Source of the DNA: Candidatus Bacteroides pullicola
GTDB taxonomy: Bacteria; Bacteroidota; Bacteroidia; Bacteroidales; Bacteroidaceae
Reading direction: 5' to 3'
Assembly: GCA_019115825.1 (NCBI GenBank)
Contig: DXCV01000009.1
Location: forward strand, 1 to 33,252
Length of the DNA: 33,252 bases
The position numbers and the translations under genes were made by a program. Shown here one piece after another: positions 31,742 through 33,252 of this stretch; position 1 is the stretch's first letter; every line of letters begins with the position of its first letter. The notes beneath the pieces are model-generated. The model searched no databases, had not been told where the DNA came from, and worked only from the letters and a program-made list of their open reading frames with translations.

Positions 31742-33052
31742 TCAATGGTCTTTCGCGAACCGCTCCATCCGCTCCTCCAGCAGGGCGTACTGGTGGTCCA
31801 GGATGAAGGACGTGCAGGCGCGTAGCCCTTGGCGCAGACTGCCGGTGGTGTCCAGGGGGATGGCGCTGACGCCGTAGTACATCAGCTCGCGCGCCAGCTC
31901 GCCGCCCGTCATGCCGGGATAGCCGATGGTGAAGTAGAAGCCGTCCGCCACAGGCTCGTCCACGTCGGTGTCATACACCAGGTGGAAGCCGTGGCGCAGG
32001 AAGATTTCCTTCAGCCGCCGCGCCCGCTCGCCATAGATGCTCACCTCGTCGCGGAAGCTCCAGGTGCCGTCCGACGCCGCACGCATCATCGCCGCCAGGG
32101 CGTATTGGGCGGAGTGGCCGGTGCCGGATGAGAGTGCGTAGAGCACGCGGTGGATGAAGGTAGTACCAAAGGTGCCCGGTGCGCCGTAGCGGGCCATGAG
32201 GCCGGGGAAGGCGCGGTGGTAGAGCTTGTCCGAAATGCACGCCACGCCGATGCGCTGGCCGGCATAGCTGAACGCCTTGGAGCCGGAAATGAGCAGGACG
32301 TAATTGTCCGTATAGCGTGCCACGGTGGGCTGGTAGGGCGGCTCGAAGGGGCGGCCCAGGTCGCGCCGGAAGTCCATGGCGAAATAGGCCAGGTCTTCCA
32401 GGACGGGGACGTCATACTTTGTGGCCAGGCGTCCGATGGCCTCCAGTTCGTCCTCGCGCAGGCACACCCACGAGGGATTGTTGGGGTTGGAGTAGATGAT
32501 GGCGGCGACATTCCCCACCTTCAGGTACCCCTCCAGCTTGGCGCCCAGCCGTGCGGCGCCGCGGTAGTCGTAGACGTCGAAGGTGGCTGCCCGTGCGCCC
32601 ATCACCACCAACTGCTGCTTCTGCACGGGGAATCCGGGGTCGATGAACAGCACCGTGTCGCGCCCCTCGCGGCATTGCGTGCAGGTGAGGAACGAGGCGA
32701 ACGTCCCCTGCATGGACCCGGTGACGGGCACGCACCCCTCCGGCGCGACGTCCACGCCGACGAACGCCTTGACAAACCTCGATGCTTCCTCCTTCAGCAT
32801 CCGCTCGCCGTTGATGTCCGGATAGAGCGAGGCGACGCCCCGGCGCAGGGCCTCCACCTCCGCCTCCACCCCGATGGCGGCGGGCGGCAGGCCGGGCACG
32901 CCCATCTCCATCTTGACGAACTCCACGCCCGAGGCGGCTTCAGCCTGGGCGGCCACGGCTTTCACTTCGCGGATGGTGGCCCGGGAGAAGTCGGCAATGC
33001 CCAGGTCGCGGATGATGTTGTCTACCAGTGTGCGGTCAATCGGTGTATTCAT
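31742..33052 (-). CDS. Pyridoxal phosphate-dependent aminotransferase (class I/II)
   Basis: The protein is 436 aa. Fold type I features are present: MEMGVPGLPP near the start, GSMQGTFASFLTCTQC, IYSNPNNPSW (substrate/PLP loop), VLEDLAYFAMDF with the Asp that pairs with the pyridine nitrogen, and SGSKAFSYAGQRIG with the Schiff-base Lys at about 258. GLRACTSF at the end carries the carboxylate-binding Arg. Substrate is uncertain; it resembles aspartate/aromatic-type enzymes. A -7 box TACCTTTG at 33092-33085 with ATTG 20 bp further upstream (33116-33113) precedes it. Confidence 0.9.
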   Translation of the reverse strand: MNTPIDRTLVDNIIRDLGIADFSRATIREVKAVAAQAEAASGVEFVKMEMGVPGLPPAAIGVEAEVEALRRGVASLYPDINGERMLKEEASRFVKAFVGVDVAPEGCVPVTGSMQGTFASFLTCTQCREGRDTVLFIDPGFPVQKQQLVVMGARAATFDVYDYRGAARLGAKLEGYLKVGNVAAIIYSNPNNPSWVCLREDELEAIGRLATKYDVPVLEDLAYFAMDFRRDLGRPFEPPYQPTVARYTDNYVLLISGSKAFSYAGQRIGVACISDKLYHRAFPGLMARYGAPGTFGTTFIHRVLYALSSGTGHSAQYALAAMMRAASDGTWSFRDEVSIYGERARRLKEIFLRHGFHLVYDTDVDEPVADGFYFTIGYPGMTGGELARELMYYGVSAIPLDTTGSLRQGLRACTSFILDHQYALLEERMERFAKDH

Positions 33053-33084
33053 TGTTTCGGGTTGTTATTTTTGGGATTACCCTA

Positions 33085-33116
33085 CAAAGGTAGGAAATGT
33101 TTTTTTTATATGCAAT
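33085..33116 (-). promoter_or_regulatory. Promoter of the aminotransferase gene
   Basis: On the minus strand ATTG (33116-33113), 20 bp, then TACCTTTG (33092-33085). The remaining bases to 33252 show no gene. Confidence 0.5.
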
Positions 33117-33252
33117 ACCCCCTGCACGATTTTTCTATTTCCTGCGCAAAAAGCTGCCGACACCACCACAAAGTGTCTCAATTGTCTCAAATCTCAATTA
33201 GCAAAAATGGGAAAACGAAACCCGCCAAAATACTATGAATAACTATATATAT

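Noticed and set aside
1..33252. CRISPR arrays, tRNA or rRNA genes
   Set aside because: No regularly spaced direct repeats with spacers and no cloverleaf or rRNA-like stretch were recognised by eye; a tRNAscan/Infernal run would settle this.

Overview
The window reads as a chromosomal segment of a Bacteroidales species, most likely Bacteroides. The evidence is: Bacteroidetes-type promoters (-7 box TAnnTTTG, sometimes with a -33 TTTG about 20 bp upstream) before many genes; no reliance on strong Shine-Dalgarno sequences; the VapE/primase, DUF4248, HU-like, 'smalltalk' and N-acetylmuramoyl-alanine amidase module; and an isoleucyl-tRNA synthetase of the eukaryote-like type. No rRNA, tRNA or CRISPR array was recognised.

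Layout. (1) 1-3.9 kb: three unrelated, probably acquired genes on the minus strand (AAA ATPase with DUF4143-type C-terminus, Rpn-type PD-(D/E)XK nuclease, Fic AMPylase). They are separated by copies of one short intergenic module. (2) 4.0-8.6 kb: a small protein gene split at an A AAA AAG heptamer, then a primase-helicase of the BT4734-like/VapE type, DUF4248, an HU-like protein, a 40-aa smalltalk peptide and an amidase. This set often borders Bacteroides capsule loci, and here a lone initiating sugar-phosphate transferase converges on it. Two ~200-bp near-palindromic elements lie in inverted orientation (7816-8017 and 9420-9622) and bracket the smalltalk-amidase-transferase segment. (3) 9.6-17.3 kb: housekeeping genes, namely a SpoU-type RNA methyltransferase, a minus-strand operon (ileS, dksA-like, lspA, DUF4296 lipoprotein, 79-aa protein) and a dipeptide epimerase.

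(4) 17.7-24.4 kb: a patchwork of mobile or acquired DNA. It holds a Fic gene wrecked by an internal deletion and truncation, a Y-family polymerase with a YolD-like partner whose C-terminus is replaced, and a more AT-rich island. The island has an AraC regulator divergent from shikimate dehydrogenase, TSUP transporter, a broken aldo/keto reductase, a 49-aa ORF and a DUF2271 lipoprotein. (5) 24.6-33.1 kb: housekeeping again, with ppdK, rlmD, a DUF1016-type nuclease wedged 2 bp behind rlmD, an RluA-family pseudouridine synthase, a YqgE/AlgH protein and a PLP aminotransferase.

No complete new multi-gene system was proven. The strongest leads are the inverted element pair that could flip a promoter-bearing capsule-boundary segment, the dnaX-like slippery heptamer that exactly restores a split reading frame, the paired palindromes around the ATPase promoter, and the cassette-like spacing of the three defence/toxin-type genes.
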